DNA of 64,000 nt from the NCBI GenBank assembly GCA_964412375.1, contig CAYPOD010000004.1:72715-136714 (forward strand), written 5' to 3'. Below, in pieces: positions 8,893 through 18,236 of the stretch. The translations under genes were made by a program, and so were the position numbers. The notes under the pieces are model-generated. The model was not told the DNA's origin. It saw only the letters and a list, made by a program, of their open reading frames with translations, and ran no database searches. Source of the DNA: CADEDV01 sp964412375. Lineage in GTDB: Bacteria > Bacteroidota > Bacteroidia > Chitinophagales > Chitinophagaceae. Positions within the stretch are counted from its first letter, which is position 1; every line of letters starts with the position of its first letter.

Positions 8893-10401
8893 TCAAGGTG
8901 CTACCTGTAGCTGAAAATTGCTATCCCGGCATTCCAGGATGGAAAAGCCATTATTAAGATATTCATCCACTTTACGGGCACATTCTCTTCCTTCACTGAT
9001 GGCCCAGACTACCAGGCTTTGGCCACGACGCATATCGCCTGCAGCAAATATTTTCGAGATGCTGGTGAGATAATCTTTTTCAGAAGCTTTTACATTACCC
9101 CGTTGGTCTAATTCCACACCAAGGTCATTGATCAAGCCGCTGTGCTGCGGATGTAAAAAGCCCATGGCCAGCAATGCGAGATCACAAGGAATTTCTCTTT
9201 CGCTGCCATCTACTTCCACAAAGCTGGCCGGGCGGCCATCCACGATCTTCCATTCCAGGTCAACGATACGCAGAGCTTTCAGGTTACCTTTTTCATCAGC
9301 AACAAATGCTTTGGTGGCTACAGCCCATTTGCGATCAGCACCTTCTTCATGCGAACTTGTTGTCTTCAGCAACATGGGATAGGAAGGCCAGGGCATAAAT
9401 TCATTTCTTGAAGCGGGAGGTTGCGGCAACAATTCAAACTGTGTTACTGATTTTGCCCCATGACGGTTGGAAGTGCCGACACAATCGCTTCCTGTGTCGC
9501 CACCGCCAATTACCACTACATTTTTGCCTGTAGCCAGTAATGCTGCAGGGAGAATATTGCTTTCAATATTTGCATGGCTGAGGAAATCTTTTCCTGTTAC
9601 CCTTTTATTGTTTTGCTTGAGAAAATCCATGGCAAAATGGATCCCTTTCATTTCCCTGCCGGGCACTGTAAGATCTCTTGGCACCGTGCTGCCACCTGCC
9701 AGCACAATGGCATTGTATTCCCGCAACAAATCATTGATGCTGACATTCACACCCACGTTGGCATGGCAGCGAAACTGCACACCTTCTTCTTCCATCAATT
9801 TGATCCTTCTGTCAACCACCCATTTTTCTAGTTTGAAATCAGGTATGCCATATCGCAATAAACCACCCGGCGCATCATCACGTTCAAACACGGTAACCGA
9901 ATGTCCTGCATAATTAAGTTGCGCAGCGGCAGCCAATCCTGCCGGGCCTGAACCGATCACCGCTACTTTTTTTCCTGAACGAAGATTTGGTTTTTTAGGC
10001 TTTACAAATCCTTTCTCAAATGCGATCTCAATGATATGTTTTTCGATCTCTTCTATGGCTACCGGTGGCTGGTTGATGCCCAGCACACATGCTGATTCAC
10101 AGGGAGCCGGACAAATTCGTCCGGTGAATTCAGGGAAATTATTGGTAGAACTAAGAATTTCGTATGCTTCCTTCCAGTCTTTCTTAAAGACTGCATCATT
10201 GAATTCAGGAATCACATTGCCCAGTGGACAACCGCTGTGGCAAAACGGCACACCACAATTCATACAGCGGGCAGCCTGCTGGTTTAGTTGCTCATCGCTG
10301 TACTTTTCAACAAACTCACGGTAATGATGCAACCTGTCCTGTACAGCCTGTTTGCCCGGCTGTTCCCTGGTAAACTCCAAAAATCCTGTTGGTTTGCCCA
10401 T
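8893..10401 (-). CDS. gltD: Glutamate synthase (NADPH) small subunit
   Basis: The 502-residue protein feeds electrons from NAD(P)H to the large subunit. The N-terminal iron-sulfur domain has cysteines at 46, 49, 54 and 58 and again at 97, 101 and 105. The FAD dinucleotide fold starts with GSGPAG at 150-155, and a second fold (VVVIGGGDTGSDC) binds NAD(P)H. The length is somewhat above the usual 470 residues. It follows gltB by 42 bases on the same strand and the pair is closed by a terminator. The two subunits convert glutamine plus 2-oxoglutarate into two glutamates. Confidence 0.97.
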   Translation of the reverse strand: MGKPTGFLEFTREQPGKQAVQDRLHHYREFVEKYSDEQLNQQAARCMNCGVPFCHSGCPLGNVIPEFNDAVFKKDWKEAYEILSSTNNFPEFTGRICPAPCESACVLGINQPPVAIEEIEKHIIEIAFEKGFVKPKKPNLRSGKKVAVIGSGPAGLAAAAQLNYAGHSVTVFERDDAPGGLLRYGIPDFKLEKWVVDRRIKLMEEEGVQFRCHANVGVNVSINDLLREYNAIVLAGGSTVPRDLTVPGREMKGIHFAMDFLKQNNKRVTGKDFLSHANIESNILPAALLATGKNVVVIGGGDTGSDCVGTSNRHGAKSVTQFELLPQPPASRNEFMPWPSYPMLLKTTSSHEEGADRKWAVATKAFVADEKGNLKALRIVDLEWKIVDGRPASFVEVDGSEREIPCDLALLAMGFLHPQHSGLINDLGVELDQRGNVKASEKDYLTSISKIFAAGDMRRGQSLVVWAISEGRECARKVDEYLNNGFSILECRDSNFQLQVAP

Positions 10402-10443
10402 TGCTTAGTTGATAGTTTATTGTTTGTTATTCTATTGATGATG

Positions 10444-13400
10444 TCAGGCTTTTTGCCTGGCTGCTATCCCTTTTGCCTGTAACACTTTTTTATAGTCTTT
10501 CGGAAACACTTTCACAAAATGCTGCAGTTGGTTTTCTAGATCTTCCAAAATGAATTTTGCCACAGTGCTGCCGGTATATTCAACATGTTTTTGCAGCATG
10601 GTGAATAGCTCGTTCTTATCTTGAATGTCGCAGGGATCGAGATCAACCATTTCCTTGTTGCAGTTACCCGGGAATTTTCCTTTCACATCATACACATAGG
10701 CAATGCCGCCACTCATGCCGGCTGCGAAATTTCTGCCGGTGTCGCCGAGAATGATCACTCTGCCTCCGGTCATGTATTCACAACCATGGTCGCCGACTGA
10801 CTCCACCACCACGTTGGCGCCGGAGTTGCGAACAGCAAACCGTTCACCAGCTTTGCCGCGGATAAATGCTTCACCCGATGTAGCACCATAAAAAGCCACA
10901 TTGCCAATGATGCTATTGTCCTCTGGTGTGAATGTGGAAGAAGCAGGTGGATAGATCACTAACCTGGCACCGCTCAAACCTTTTCCGAAATAATCATTGG
11001 CGCCGCCTTCAATTTCAAGTGTCAGCCCACGGGTAGCAAAGGCGCCAAAACTTTGTCCTGCTGTGCCGGTGAATTTGAAATGAACCGTATCATCGGGCAA
11101 GCCGGCTGAACGGTAAATTTTGGTGATCTCATTGGAAAGCAAAGTGCCGGTAGTCCGGTCGGTATTTTTAATAGCAAATGATGCCTTTGTTTTTTCCTTT
11201 CTGTCAATGGAAGGGAATGCAGCAGCCAGCAGTTTCCAGTCAAGACAATCTGACAACCCATGATCCTGTTCTTCGCATTGATAAAGCGGAGTATAAATGG
11301 AGGCCGGCTCTTTATACAATACGGGAGAAAGATCCAGTTTGCTGTATTTCCAGTGAGTGATATTGTCTCTCATTTCAAGGCAATCCACCTGTCCGACCAT
11401 TTCATTCACAGTTCTGAAGCCGAGTTCAGCCATGATCTCTCTCAGTTCCTGCACGATGAATCGGAAAAAATTTACAACATGATCAGGATCACCGGTAAAC
11501 CGTTTTCTCAATTCTGGGTCTTGTGTGGCCACACCCACCGGGCAGGTGTTGAGATGACATTTACGCATCATGATGCAGCCTTCCACTACTAATGCAGCAG
11601 TTGCTACTCCCCATTCTTCAGCACCCAGCAATGCAGCGATGGCTATGTCACGTCCGGTTTTCATTTGACCATCTGCCTGTACCACTACACGGCTACGGAG
11701 TTTGTTTTTTACAAGAGTTTGTTGTGTTTCTGCTAAACCCAGTTCCCAGGGCAGCCCCGCATGTTTGATGGAACTCACAGGTGAGGCGCCGGTGCCACCA
11801 TCATATCCGGAAATTAACACAACATCTGCTTTTGCTTTTGTTACTCCGGCTGCAATAGTTCCCACACCAGCCTTGCTCACTAATTTCACACTGATCCTTG
11901 CTTTCCTGTTTGCATTCTTCAGGTCAAAGATCAATTGAGCAAGGTCTTCTATGGAATAAATATCATGGTGCGGCGGTGGAGAGATCAGGCCCACACCCGG
12001 TGTAGCGTGGCGTACACGGCCGATCCATTCATCCACTTTATGACCGGGCAACTGTCCTCCTTCACCCGGCTTGGCGCCCTGCGCCATTTTTATCTGTAGT
12101 TCATCAGCTTCTGTCAGGTACAAACACGTTACACCAAATCTTGCTGATGCTACTTGTTTCACAGCACTTCTCATGCTGTCACCATTCCCAAGCAGCTCAT
12201 ATCTTTTTTCGTCTTCGCCGCCTTCGCCGGTATTGCTCTTACCGCCAAGACGGTTCATCGCAATGGCAAGGGTGGTATGCGCCTCCCAGGAGATAGAACC
12301 AAAACTCATGGCGCCGGTAGCGAAACGTTTATAGATATTCTCGGCAGGTTCCACTTCATCAATGTTGATAGAGGAGCGATTTTTTTTGAACTGTAGTAAA
12401 CTTCTCAGTGTGCAGGCTTTCTCGCTTTGGTCATTGACGAGCTTTGAATATTTTTTAAATGTATTGTAGTCATTGCTGCGTGTGGCATGCTGCAACAGGT
12501 GAATCGTCTGCGGGTTGAACAAATGAAATTCACCTTTTCTTTTCCATTGGTAATTTCCGCCAACAGGGAGACGTTCAACCGGTATATCTTTTTTGCTGAA
12601 AGCCAGGTAATGTTTGGCCAAAACTTCTTTTGCGATTTCATCGAGCCCCATGCCCTCTATTCTTGAGGTGGCGCCGGTGAAATATTTGTCCACAACATCT
12701 TTGTTGAGTCCGAGTATTTCAAATATCTGCGCACCCTGGTAGGATTGCAGGGTAGAGATGCCCATTTTAGAAAATACTTTTAGCAACCCTTCATTCACTG
12801 CTTTGATAAAATTTTTCTTCAGTTCATCTTCATGCAATGTAGTTTGTAGCCTCCCGGTTTCTTTCAGGTCGCGGATGGAAGACAAAGCGAGGTAGGGGTT
12901 GATGGCGGTGGCGCCAAAACCAATGAGACAGGCAAAATGATGCACTTCCCACACATCGCCGGCTTCCACGATGATGCCCACCTGTCCTCTCATTCCTTTA
13001 CGGATAAGATGATGATGAATAGCCGCAGTGGAAAGCAGTGAAGGGATTGCAGCATGGTTAGAGTCAATGGCCCTGTCCTGTAAGATCAAAACTTTAAAAC
13101 CATCTTCCACCGCATGAACGGCATATTCGCAAATGCGGTCAAGCCCTTTTTTCAAAGAACCGGGTTTACCATCAGCCCTGAAGTAACATTGCACCGTTTT
13201 GGCCTGGAACAAACCGGTATCAATACTCCTGATCTTCTCCAGCTCATGGTTGTTAAGCACCGGGTGTTTCAGGGCTACGTTATGACAGGTAAGCGGATCT
13301 TCCAGCAGCAGGTTGCCGTTGTTACCGGCAAAAGTGGCCAGCGACATCACTAACCGTTCCCTGATAGGATCAATCGGCGGGTTGGTGACCTGCGCAAATA

Positions 13401-14961
13401 ACTGTTTGAAGTAATGACTGAGATGCTGAGGCTGATCACTGAGAACTGCCAGTGGTGTATCGGTGCCCATGGAGCCGACCGGTTCTTTTCCATCCACCGC
13501 CATCGGAGTGATGATGCTGTCCAGGTCTTCCGTGGAATAGCCAAATGCTTTCTGGTATTTGAAAACCTGGTCATGTTCCAGGTGGGTAAACATGATTCTT
13601 GGTTCGGGCAGTTCCTCTAATCTTATCTTGTATTTATTGAGCCATTCGGCATAGGGCTTTTGGGAGCAGATTTCTTTTTTCAGTTCATCATCACTGATGA
13701 TCTTTCCTTTTTCCATGTCCACGACGAACATCTTGCCGGGTTGCAGGCGGCCGTTTTCAATGATGATGGACGGGTCCACCGGCAGCACACCTGTTTCTGA
13801 TGCCATGATCACACGGTCATCACTGGTGACACAATAGCGTGAGGGACGGAGACCATTCCTGTCCAATGTAGCGCCGATGATATTTCCATCAGTGAACGAA
13901 ATGGATGCGGGCCCGTCCCATGGTTCCATGAAGGAAGAGTGAAATTCATAAAATGCTTTTTTCACCGGGTCCATTTCTTCATTGCCATCCCATGCTTCGG
14001 GTATCAGCATCATCATGGCATGGGGCAGGGAGCGGCCGGTGAGTGTTAGCAGTTCGATCACATTATCCAAACAGGCGGAATCACTTTGTTCTTCACTCAC
14101 CACCGGCAGCAGCATATCCATTTCTTCTTTGCTGAAATGAGGGGTGGTAAAACCTTTTTCACCAGCTTTGAGCCAGTTCAGGTTACCCTGCAGCGTATTG
14201 ATCTCACCGTTATGCGCTATATAGCGAAAAGGCTGGGCCAGTTTCCAGGATGGAAATGTATTGGTGGCAAACCTGGAATGCACCAGTCCAAAAGAGCTGA
14301 CCACTCTTTTATCATTGAGGTCCGGGAAATAGCCACGAACCTGAAGGCTGGTCAATTGCCCTTTATAAACTATCACTTTGTGTGAAAGCGAGGCAACATA
14401 GAAACCGATGTTGTCTTTTTTCACCGTGTTGTGAATGGTATGCGAAGCATAGTTGCGGAGCACAAAAAGTTTTCTTTCAAAATCAAGCTGACCGGATATA
14501 TGATCGGGACAGGCGATGAAAACCTGTTCCATTTCCGGCTCCACACTCAATGCAGTAGGGCCAATGCCAGAGGGGTTCGTGGGCACTTTACGGTAAGTGA
14601 GAATTTCCAGTCCGAGTTTTTCTGCTGCCCGGTTAAAAATGTCACGGCATTCTTCCCGCAGCCTGATCTCTTTCGGAAAAAAAATCATACCCACTCCATA
14701 TTTGCCATAGGAGGGAAGGTGTACACCTGATTTCAGGCATTCATCAAAAAAGAATTCGTGGGGTATTTGCAGCATGATGCCGGCCCCATCACCAGTGTTA
14801 GCTTCACAGCCACAGGCGCCGCGGTGCTCCATATTTTCCAGCACCGTCAAAGCATCGGTTATATGCTGGTGAGACTTGTGGCCTTTGATATTTGCTACGA
14901 AGCCGATGCCACATGCGTCACGTTCAAACGAGGGATGATATAAACCGGTTTTGCCTGCCAT
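10444..14961 (-). CDS. gltB: Glutamate synthase large subunit
   Basis: The 1505-residue size is standard. A 16-residue propeptide precedes Cys17 in RDACGIGF, the N-terminal nucleophile of the glutaminase domain after processing. The central and FMN domains follow, with the 3Fe-4S motif CIMMRKCHLNTCPVG (cysteine spacing C-x5-C-x4-C) and the C-terminal beta-helix GXGXG domain. The glutaminase domain releases ammonia from glutamine, and the FMN site adds it to 2-oxoglutarate. It is first in the gltBD transcript. The 220-base gap upstream is AT-rich. I found no clear -7 box in it. Confidence 0.98.
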   Translation of the reverse strand: MAGKTGLYHPSFERDACGIGFVANIKGHKSHQHITDALTVLENMEHRGACGCEANTGDGAGIMLQIPHEFFFDECLKSGVHLPSYGKYGVGMIFFPKEIRLREECRDIFNRAAEKLGLEILTYRKVPTNPSGIGPTALSVEPEMEQVFIACPDHISGQLDFERKLFVLRNYASHTIHNTVKKDNIGFYVASLSHKVIVYKGQLTSLQVRGYFPDLNDKRVVSSFGLVHSRFATNTFPSWKLAQPFRYIAHNGEINTLQGNLNWLKAGEKGFTTPHFSKEEMDMLLPVVSEEQSDSACLDNVIELLTLTGRSLPHAMMMLIPEAWDGNEEMDPVKKAFYEFHSSFMEPWDGPASISFTDGNIIGATLDRNGLRPSRYCVTSDDRVIMASETGVLPVDPSIIIENGRLQPGKMFVVDMEKGKIISDDELKKEICSQKPYAEWLNKYKIRLEELPEPRIMFTHLEHDQVFKYQKAFGYSTEDLDSIITPMAVDGKEPVGSMGTDTPLAVLSDQPQHLSHYFKQLFAQVTNPPIDPIRERLVMSLATFAGNNGNLLLEDPLTCHNVALKHPVLNNHELEKIRSIDTGLFQAKTVQCYFRADGKPGSLKKGLDRICEYAVHAVEDGFKVLILQDRAIDSNHAAIPSLLSTAAIHHHLIRKGMRGQVGIIVEAGDVWEVHHFACLIGFGATAINPYLALSSIRDLKETGRLQTTLHEDELKKNFIKAVNEGLLKVFSKMGISTLQSYQGAQIFEILGLNKDVVDKYFTGATSRIEGMGLDEIAKEVLAKHYLAFSKKDIPVERLPVGGNYQWKRKGEFHLFNPQTIHLLQHATRSNDYNTFKKYSKLVNDQSEKACTLRSLLQFKKNRSSINIDEVEPAENIYKRFATGAMSFGSISWEAHTTLAIAMNRLGGKSNTGEGGEDEKRYELLGNGDSMRSAVKQVASARFGVTCLYLTEADELQIKMAQGAKPGEGGQLPGHKVDEWIGRVRHATPGVGLISPPPHHDIYSIEDLAQLIFDLKNANRKARISVKLVSKAGVGTIAAGVTKAKADVVLISGYDGGTGASPVSSIKHAGLPWELGLAETQQTLVKNKLRSRVVVQADGQMKTGRDIAIAALLGAEEWGVATAALVVEGCIMMRKCHLNTCPVGVATQDPELRKRFTGDPDHVVNFFRFIVQELREIMAELGFRTVNEMVGQVDCLEMRDNITHWKYSKLDLSPVLYKEPASIYTPLYQCEEQDHGLSDCLDWKLLAAAFPSIDRKEKTKASFAIKNTDRTTGTLLSNEITKIYRSAGLPDDTVHFKFTGTAGQSFGAFATRGLTLEIEGGANDYFGKGLSGARLVIYPPASSTFTPEDNSIIGNVAFYGATSGEAFIRGKAGERFAVRNSGANVVVESVGDHGCEYMTGGRVIILGDTGRNFAAGMSGGIAYVYDVKGKFPGNCNKEMVDLDPCDIQDKNELFTMLQKHVEYTGSTVAKFILEDLENQLQHFVKVFPKDYKKVLQAKGIAARQKA

Positions 14962-15181
14962 TATTCACATGGTTTTTAGAAAAAATTCAATGAAATGCAG
15001 TCTTCAGGACGGAAATGAAAATAGCCAGCAAGCAAACACTTTAAAAATACGCATTATTTGCGAAGAAATATTGCGTTTTGTTTAAAATATTGGCTAATGA
15101 ATGTTAGTTGTAAGAATTGAATGTGGAGAACTGTGCTCAGTTCATTTTAGAATGAAATATTCATTGACCGCTATCAATAAT

Positions 15182-16438
15182 TTACACTATGTACCCAAAC
15201 AGGGTATCGTTCTTGTTCAGTTCAGTGTAACTGATGTTATACTGCTTCATATTGCTGAGCAGTGTATCGTAATCTTCCCGGTTCTTTACTTCAATACCAA
15301 TAAGAGCAGGGCCGCTTTCCTTGTTGGTCTTTTGCATGTATTCAAAACGTGTAATGTCGTCAGTGGGTCCAAGCACATGATTCACAAATTCCTTTAAGGC
15401 ACCGGGTCTTTGTGCAAAATTCACGAGGAAATAATGTTTCAGACCTTCATACTGCAAACTTCTTTCTTTTATCTCCGGCATACGGTCAATATCATTATTG
15501 CTGCCGCTGACGATGCAAACCACTGTCTTGCCTTTTATTTCTTCAGCATAATCATCAAGTGCAGCCACACTTAAGGCGCCGGCAGGTTCCACCACGATGG
15601 CATCCTCATTATAAAGTTTGAGGATAGTGGAGCATATTTTTCCTTCCGGCACCAGGTGCATATCATCGAGCACATCTTTGCAGATGGGAAAAGTCAGCTC
15701 ACCGACACGTTTCACTGCAGCGCCATCCACAAAGCGGTCAATTTCATCCAGCGTAACCGGGAAACCATTTTTTAATGCTTCAAACATAGAAGGAGCGCCT
15801 TCGGGTTCAAGGCCGATGATTTGGGTTTGCGGAGAAAACATTTTAAAATAACTGCCAACCCCGGCGCTTAGACCGCCGCCGCCAACCGGCACAAACAAAT
15901 AATCAATACCGGAAAGATCTTCCAGTATTTCAATGCCGACCGTTCCCTGCCCTTCGATGATTCGCCAATCATCGAAGGGGGGAATAAAGGTCATTTGGTT
16001 TTCTTCTGTATATTTCTTTGCAGCAACGGCGCAGTCATCAAAGGTGTCACCCGACAAAATGATGCTGATATTGTCTTCTCCAAACATTTTTGTCTGGTTG
16101 GTCTTTTGCCGGGGAGTGATTACCGGCATAAAGACAACACCTTTTACGCCCAGCTTCTTACAGCTGTAAGCAAATCCCTGTGCATGATTACCGGCGCTGG
16201 CGCAAACAACTCCTTTTTGCAATTGTTCAGCAGGTAAACTGCTCATCATGTTGTAAGCGCCACGCAACTTATAGGAACGCACCACCTGCAAATCTTCTCT
16301 TTTCAGGTAAACATGGCAATCATATCTTCTGGAAAGATGATGATTGTAAGTAAGAGGCGTCTTTGTCACCACTTTCTTTAAGCGAAAACTCGCAGCGGTA
16401 AAATCAAGTTGCGCAGTATTGTTTACAGCCGGTTTCAT
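15182..16438 (-). CDS. ilvA: Threonine ammonia-lyase (threonine dehydratase), biosynthetic type
   Basis: A PLP-dependent fold-type II enzyme of 418 residues that converts threonine to 2-oxobutanoate, the first step towards isoleucine. The Schiff-base lysine is Lys57 in SYKLRGAYN, and the glycine-rich phosphate loop is VPVGGGGLSAG. The last 80 residues (from about 335, YFLVNFAQRPGALKEF) form one ACT-like regulatory domain, so isoleucine feedback is likely. This is the shorter one-ACT form, not the two-domain 514-residue E. coli form. Its ATG overlaps the ilvC stop as ATGA (16435-16438), indicating translational coupling. It is the last gene of the ilv operon. Confidence 0.96.
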   Translation of the reverse strand: MKPAVNNTAQLDFTAASFRLKKVVTKTPLTYNHHLSRRYDCHVYLKREDLQVVRSYKLRGAYNMMSSLPAEQLQKGVVCASAGNHAQGFAYSCKKLGVKGVVFMPVITPRQKTNQTKMFGEDNISIILSGDTFDDCAVAAKKYTEENQMTFIPPFDDWRIIEGQGTVGIEILEDLSGIDYLFVPVGGGGLSAGVGSYFKMFSPQTQIIGLEPEGAPSMFEALKNGFPVTLDEIDRFVDGAAVKRVGELTFPICKDVLDDMHLVPEGKICSTILKLYNEDAIVVEPAGALSVAALDDYAEEIKGKTVVCIVSGSNNDIDRMPEIKERSLQYEGLKHYFLVNFAQRPGALKEFVNHVLGPTDDITRFEYMQKTNKESGPALIGIEVKNREDYDTLLSNMKQYNISYTELNKNDTLFGYIV

Positions 16439-17571
16439 ACTAAGAATTGCTTTTCTTCTGATTCAGGTTTCACCAGTTTGCTGAATACTTCTTTGGTGGA
16501 TGGTGTTGTTTTGGGTTCTGCTTTGGGCTGGTTCTCGGGACGCAGGCTTCTCACCGTTTTCCCCGATTGCCACAATTCACTTTCACGCAGTTCTTTTAAT
16601 TCTTCTTCTAATTTTTCACGATAATCAGGTTGTGAATTGGAATCAATGGAACGTTGTGATTCTTTGCCTGCCGCTACACTATCATACAGTTCATTGAACA
16701 CAGGCAGTGTGGCATCTTTGAATTTTTTCCACCAGTCAAGGGCGCCTCGCTGTGCAGTAGTGGAGCAGTTGGCATACATCCAGTCCATTCCGTTCTCAGC
16801 CACCAGCGGCATCAATGACTGAGTCAGTTCTTCCACGGTTTCATTAAAGGCTTCAGAAGGAGAGTGGCCTCTTTCACGCAGCACCTGGTATTGAGCAGCA
16901 AAAATTCCCTGGATAGCGCCCATGAGTGTTCCTCTTTCGCCGGTGAGATCGGAATAAACTTCTTTTTTGAAATCTGTTTCAAACAAATAACCGCTGCCTA
17001 CAGCAATACCCAAAGCGATCACTCTGTCAAATGCTTTGCCGGTTGCATCCTGGTAGATGGCATAAGAACTGTTCAGTCCGCGGCCCTGTAAAAACATTCT
17101 TCTCAGCGAAGTGCCGGAACCCTTTGGCGCCACGAGAAATACATCCACATCCTTTGGCGGCACAATACCTGTTTGTTCATTGAACGTGATGCCAAAGCCA
17201 TGTGAGAAGTATAATGCTTTGCCCGGTGTGAGGTATTTTTGAACTGTGGGCCATAATGCAATTTGTGCTGCATCACTCAGCAGGTAACAGATGATGGTGC
17301 CTCTCTGTAGTGCTTCTTCAATTTCAAACAATGTTTCACCGGGAACAAAACCATCGCGGATCGCTTTATCCCATGTTTTTGAATTTTTCCGCTGGCCTAC
17401 GATCACATTGATGCCATTATCTTTCTGGTTGAGTGCCTGGCCCGGGCCCTGCACACCATAGCCGATCACAGCTACGGTTTCATACTTTAAGACTTCCTGT
17501 GCTTTGGCCAGGGGAAATTCTTCACGGGTTACAACGTTTTCTTCAACGCCGCCGAAGTTTAGTTTTGCCAT
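16435..17571 (-). CDS. ilvC: Ketol-acid reductoisomerase
   Basis: The NADPH fold begins at VAVIGYGVQGPGQA, and the metal/substrate domain contains ETDFKKEVYSDLTGERG. It rearranges and reduces acetolactate or acetohydroxybutyrate in valine and isoleucine synthesis. At 378 residues it is longer than the common class I enzyme (about 330). The sequence around SGTSLRRMFLQGRGLNSSY and the ending ELWQSGKTVRSLRPEN resemble the fungal/Bacteroidota branch. A further tail of about 30 low-complexity residues (QPKAEPKTTPSTKEV...) follows. It overlaps ilvA by four bases and lies 64 bases after ilvN. Confidence 0.97.
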   Translation of the reverse strand: MAKLNFGGVEENVVTREEFPLAKAQEVLKYETVAVIGYGVQGPGQALNQKDNGINVIVGQRKNSKTWDKAIRDGFVPGETLFEIEEALQRGTIICYLLSDAAQIALWPTVQKYLTPGKALYFSHGFGITFNEQTGIVPPKDVDVFLVAPKGSGTSLRRMFLQGRGLNSSYAIYQDATGKAFDRVIALGIAVGSGYLFETDFKKEVYSDLTGERGTLMGAIQGIFAAQYQVLRERGHSPSEAFNETVEELTQSLMPLVAENGMDWMYANCSTTAQRGALDWWKKFKDATLPVFNELYDSVAAGKESQRSIDSNSQPDYREKLEEELKELRESELWQSGKTVRSLRPENQPKAEPKTTPSTKEVFSKLVKPESEEKQFLV

Positions 17572-17635
17572 CTTATTTGTTTTTTGGTTTTATGTTTATT
17601 GTTATTGTTCGTCAGCTCCATGTTTGTTATCCAGC

Positions 17636-18226
17636 TTACATGCTAAATACTTTTTCATTATCACTCAGGAATTCATTCTCCATCGCTTCTGCTCCGGGTT
17701 CACGGTATTCAAACTCCTTCAGCTTTTGGTGAAATCCTTCGCTCTTGTTGATGATGGCCACCCTGGCACTGCGGACAAACTCGATCAGTCCGTAAGGCTC
17801 CAGCACTTTGATAAGGGCATCCGTTTCTTCCCTGTGACCTGTCACTTCAAACACAGTATAATCATTACGGATCACTACCGCTTTGGCGCCATACTGTCTT
17901 AACAGTCTTTCAACCTTCACCTGGGCGGCGATCACATCGGTCGGCACTTTATACAAGGCCAGTTCCTGCCAAACAATCTCATCGGCCGTGCTGTAATAGG
18001 CTTTCAACACTTCCACCTGTTTCTCTATCTGTCGGCACAGTTTACGGACAACTTCTTCTGTCTCGTTGATAACGATATTGAAACGGTGCACACTGTCCAC
18101 TTCACTGGGAGAAGTGTTCAGGCTTTCGATATTGATCTTTCTTCTTGAGAAGATGATCGCTATGCGGTTCAGCAAACCGATCTGGTTTTCGGTATAAACG
18201 GTTATAGTATATTCCTGTTTCTGCAT
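17636..18226 (-). CDS. ilvN: Acetolactate synthase small (regulatory) subunit
   Basis: The 196-residue protein opens with an ACT domain (YTITVYTENQIGLLNRIAII, residues 5-24), the valine-binding module that gives feedback control to the large subunit. The C-terminal domain that activates the catalytic subunit is also present, so this is the long form (IlvH-like, not the short 90-residue IlvN). It starts 10 bases after the ilvB stop. I use ilvN; ilvH would be equally acceptable. Confidence 0.95.
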   Translation of the reverse strand: MQKQEYTITVYTENQIGLLNRIAIIFSRRKINIESLNTSPSEVDSVHRFNIVINETEEVVRKLCRQIEKQVEVLKAYYSTADEIVWQELALYKVPTDVIAAQVKVERLLRQYGAKAVVIRNDYTVFEVTGHREETDALIKVLEPYGLIEFVRSARVAIINKSEGFHQKLKEFEYREPGAEAMENEFLSDNEKVFSM

Positions 18227-18236
18227 ATTCTTTTAT